Source: CAYRFF01 sp964436125 (GTDB lineage: Bacteria; Bacteroidota; Bacteroidia; Chitinophagales; Saprospiraceae). From it: a DNA stretch of 64,000 bases. Under the pieces are notes generated by a model that was given only the letters and a program-made list of their open reading frames with translations, did not search any database and was not told the DNA's origin. Position 1 is the first letter of the stretch, and each line of letters opens with the position of its first letter. The stretch lies in assembly GCA_964436125.1 (NCBI GenBank), contig CAYTBT010000003.1, forward strand, positions 1 through 64,000, read 5' to 3'. Shown here piece by piece: positions 63,339 through 64,000 of the stretch. A program made the translations under genes and the position numbers.

Positions 63339-64000
63339 TTAATGCTTGATGAATTTCGTTGTCCATACACCATTATCGCTATTTATGACGAGTATGTATA
63401 TTCCCGGCGAGAGTTTTTCTTCAATATTAATATGTAATTGATTGCCTGAGGTAAATTCTTCCGAATACATTTTATTCCCTTCAATAGTGTAAATCCTCAC
63501 TATACCCGAGCATAATTCATCTGTAGTAAGGTGAATTATTGACTTTTCAAGCGGATTAGGATATAATTTCCATTCCATGCGTTTAACACTTTTTTTACGA
63601 AAATTATATGGAGAGCAATCCGTTATTGTACTGACTGTCTCGTCTAATAAAACAGCCAATGCCTGTAATCCCAATACTCCGTTCTGATACCGTTCAAGAC
63701 AGGCTGTTGCGTAATTGAGAATTTCTGCACTATCAATATCAGTTAAGCTTTCGGTAATATATTTTGATTCCAATCTAAAAAACTTCTTATATATTGATGA
63801 TGCATTGTTTGTTGCTGACAGATTATTAATCAAGGGAATAACTGTATTATCTAGGGTTGTATTTCGACCTATTGCAAATTCTGAAATAAGTTGAAAAGCC
63901 AGCATATTATTTATCTCTATACTATCCTGCAATCCTCTCCTTTCAATTCGATAAACTGAATCGACCATTCCACCATTAAAATATATTGAATCTAGCCCTG
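63339..64000 (-). CDS. T9SS cargo protein, 3' part (5' end outside window)
   Basis: The frame stays open to the window edge (GLDSIYFNGG before the first ATG at 63968), so the true start is beyond 64000. Visible: a helical region with CLERYQNGVLGLQALAVLL, then a sorting domain MEWKLYPNPLEKSIIHLTTD and LSPGIYILVINSDNGVWTTKFI. Family of the N-terminal part unknown. Confidence 0.75.
   Translation of the reverse strand, partial: GLDSIYFNGGMVDSVYRIERRGLQDSIEINNMLAFQLISEFAIGRNTTLDNTVIPLINNLSATNNASSIYKKFFRLESKYITESLTDIDSAEILNYATACLERYQNGVLGLQALAVLLDETVSTITDCSPYNFRKKSVKRMEWKLYPNPLEKSIIHLTTDELCSGIVRIYTIEGNKMYSEEFTSGNQLHINIEEKLSPGIYILVINSDNGVWTTKFIKH

Noticed and set aside
1..64000. CRISPR arrays, prophage, defence island
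   Set aside because: No regularly spaced repeats, no cas, phage structural or restriction genes were seen; the S24 regulator stands alone.

Overview
The window looks like a chromosomal segment of a low-GC Bacteroidota, probably Saprospiria/Chitinophagia-like; this placement is inferred from gene content. Supporting signs are -7 boxes of the TAnnTTTG type upstream of several genes, two proteins with C-terminal type IX secretion (T9SS) sorting domains, a TonB-like protein, a NusB of about 300 residues, parAB followed by a DUF5683 gene, and lipoproteins with short Bacteroidota-style lipoboxes. Coding density is high, both strands are used, and almost all genes from 0.1 to 58.8 kb are ordinary housekeeping or lineage genes.

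Layout. 0-3 kb (-): pyrF, a NifU-type scaffold, Mrp and an acyl-CoA thioesterase. 3.4-8.8 kb (+): metal-dependent hydrolase, parA-parB-DUF5683, an SMR transporter, FkbM methyltransferase and an HTH-MGMT repair protein. 8.8-14.9 kb (-): UDP-sugar decarboxylase with a DegT aminotransferase, an S24 repressor-like regulator, tpiA, a TonB-like protein and an AcpH-like protein. 15-23.4 kb (mostly +): ychF, thioredoxin-like protein, O-methyltransferase, KdsC-type phosphatase/UbiA/Maf cluster, tRNA-Gly(GCC) on the minus strand, and a lipoprotein overlapping a RimM-like gene. 23.5-34.2 kb: nucleoside symporter, ACMSD-like amidohydrolase, GH3, a coiled-coil membrane protein with a 43-residue partner, arginine deiminase family, YbgC thioesterase, YihY, fbaA and trxB. 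34.5-40.5 kb (-): periplasmic-binding-like lipoprotein, guaA, nusB, DoxX-type protein, DUF1599. 40.6-49.5 kb: DMT transporter, IMPACT/YigZ, coaE, a DevABC-like ABC exporter, macrodomain protein, GH84 and a DUF202 protein with a long heptad repeat. 49.6-58.8 kb: rhodanese, FUSC/YccS-like protein and a 1988-residue alpha-2-macroglobulin-like protein. 59-64 kb is accessory: an attC-like or repeat-like intergenic stretch, a truncated alpha/beta hydrolase, an intact IS4-family element, a truncated beta-helix gene and two T9SS cargo genes, the last cut by the window edge.

The outstanding observation is a 13-base word, ATTTGCGGAAGCT. It occurs exactly 12 times, with 8 more one-mismatch copies, on both strands, inside unrelated genes in several reading frames and also between genes. 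Random expectation for an exact 13-mer on both strands of 64 kb is about 0.002. The 3' side is usually A/T-rich. No exact or one-mismatch copy was found in the IS/T9SS accessory end (after about 57.8 kb). This is the pattern of a DNA-uptake-type sequence, as known in Pasteurellaceae and Neisseriaceae. I know of none established for Bacteroidota, so it may be an undescribed genome-wide signal.

All positions and motif counts come from reading by eye. Functions are assigned from remembered family motifs, with no database search.
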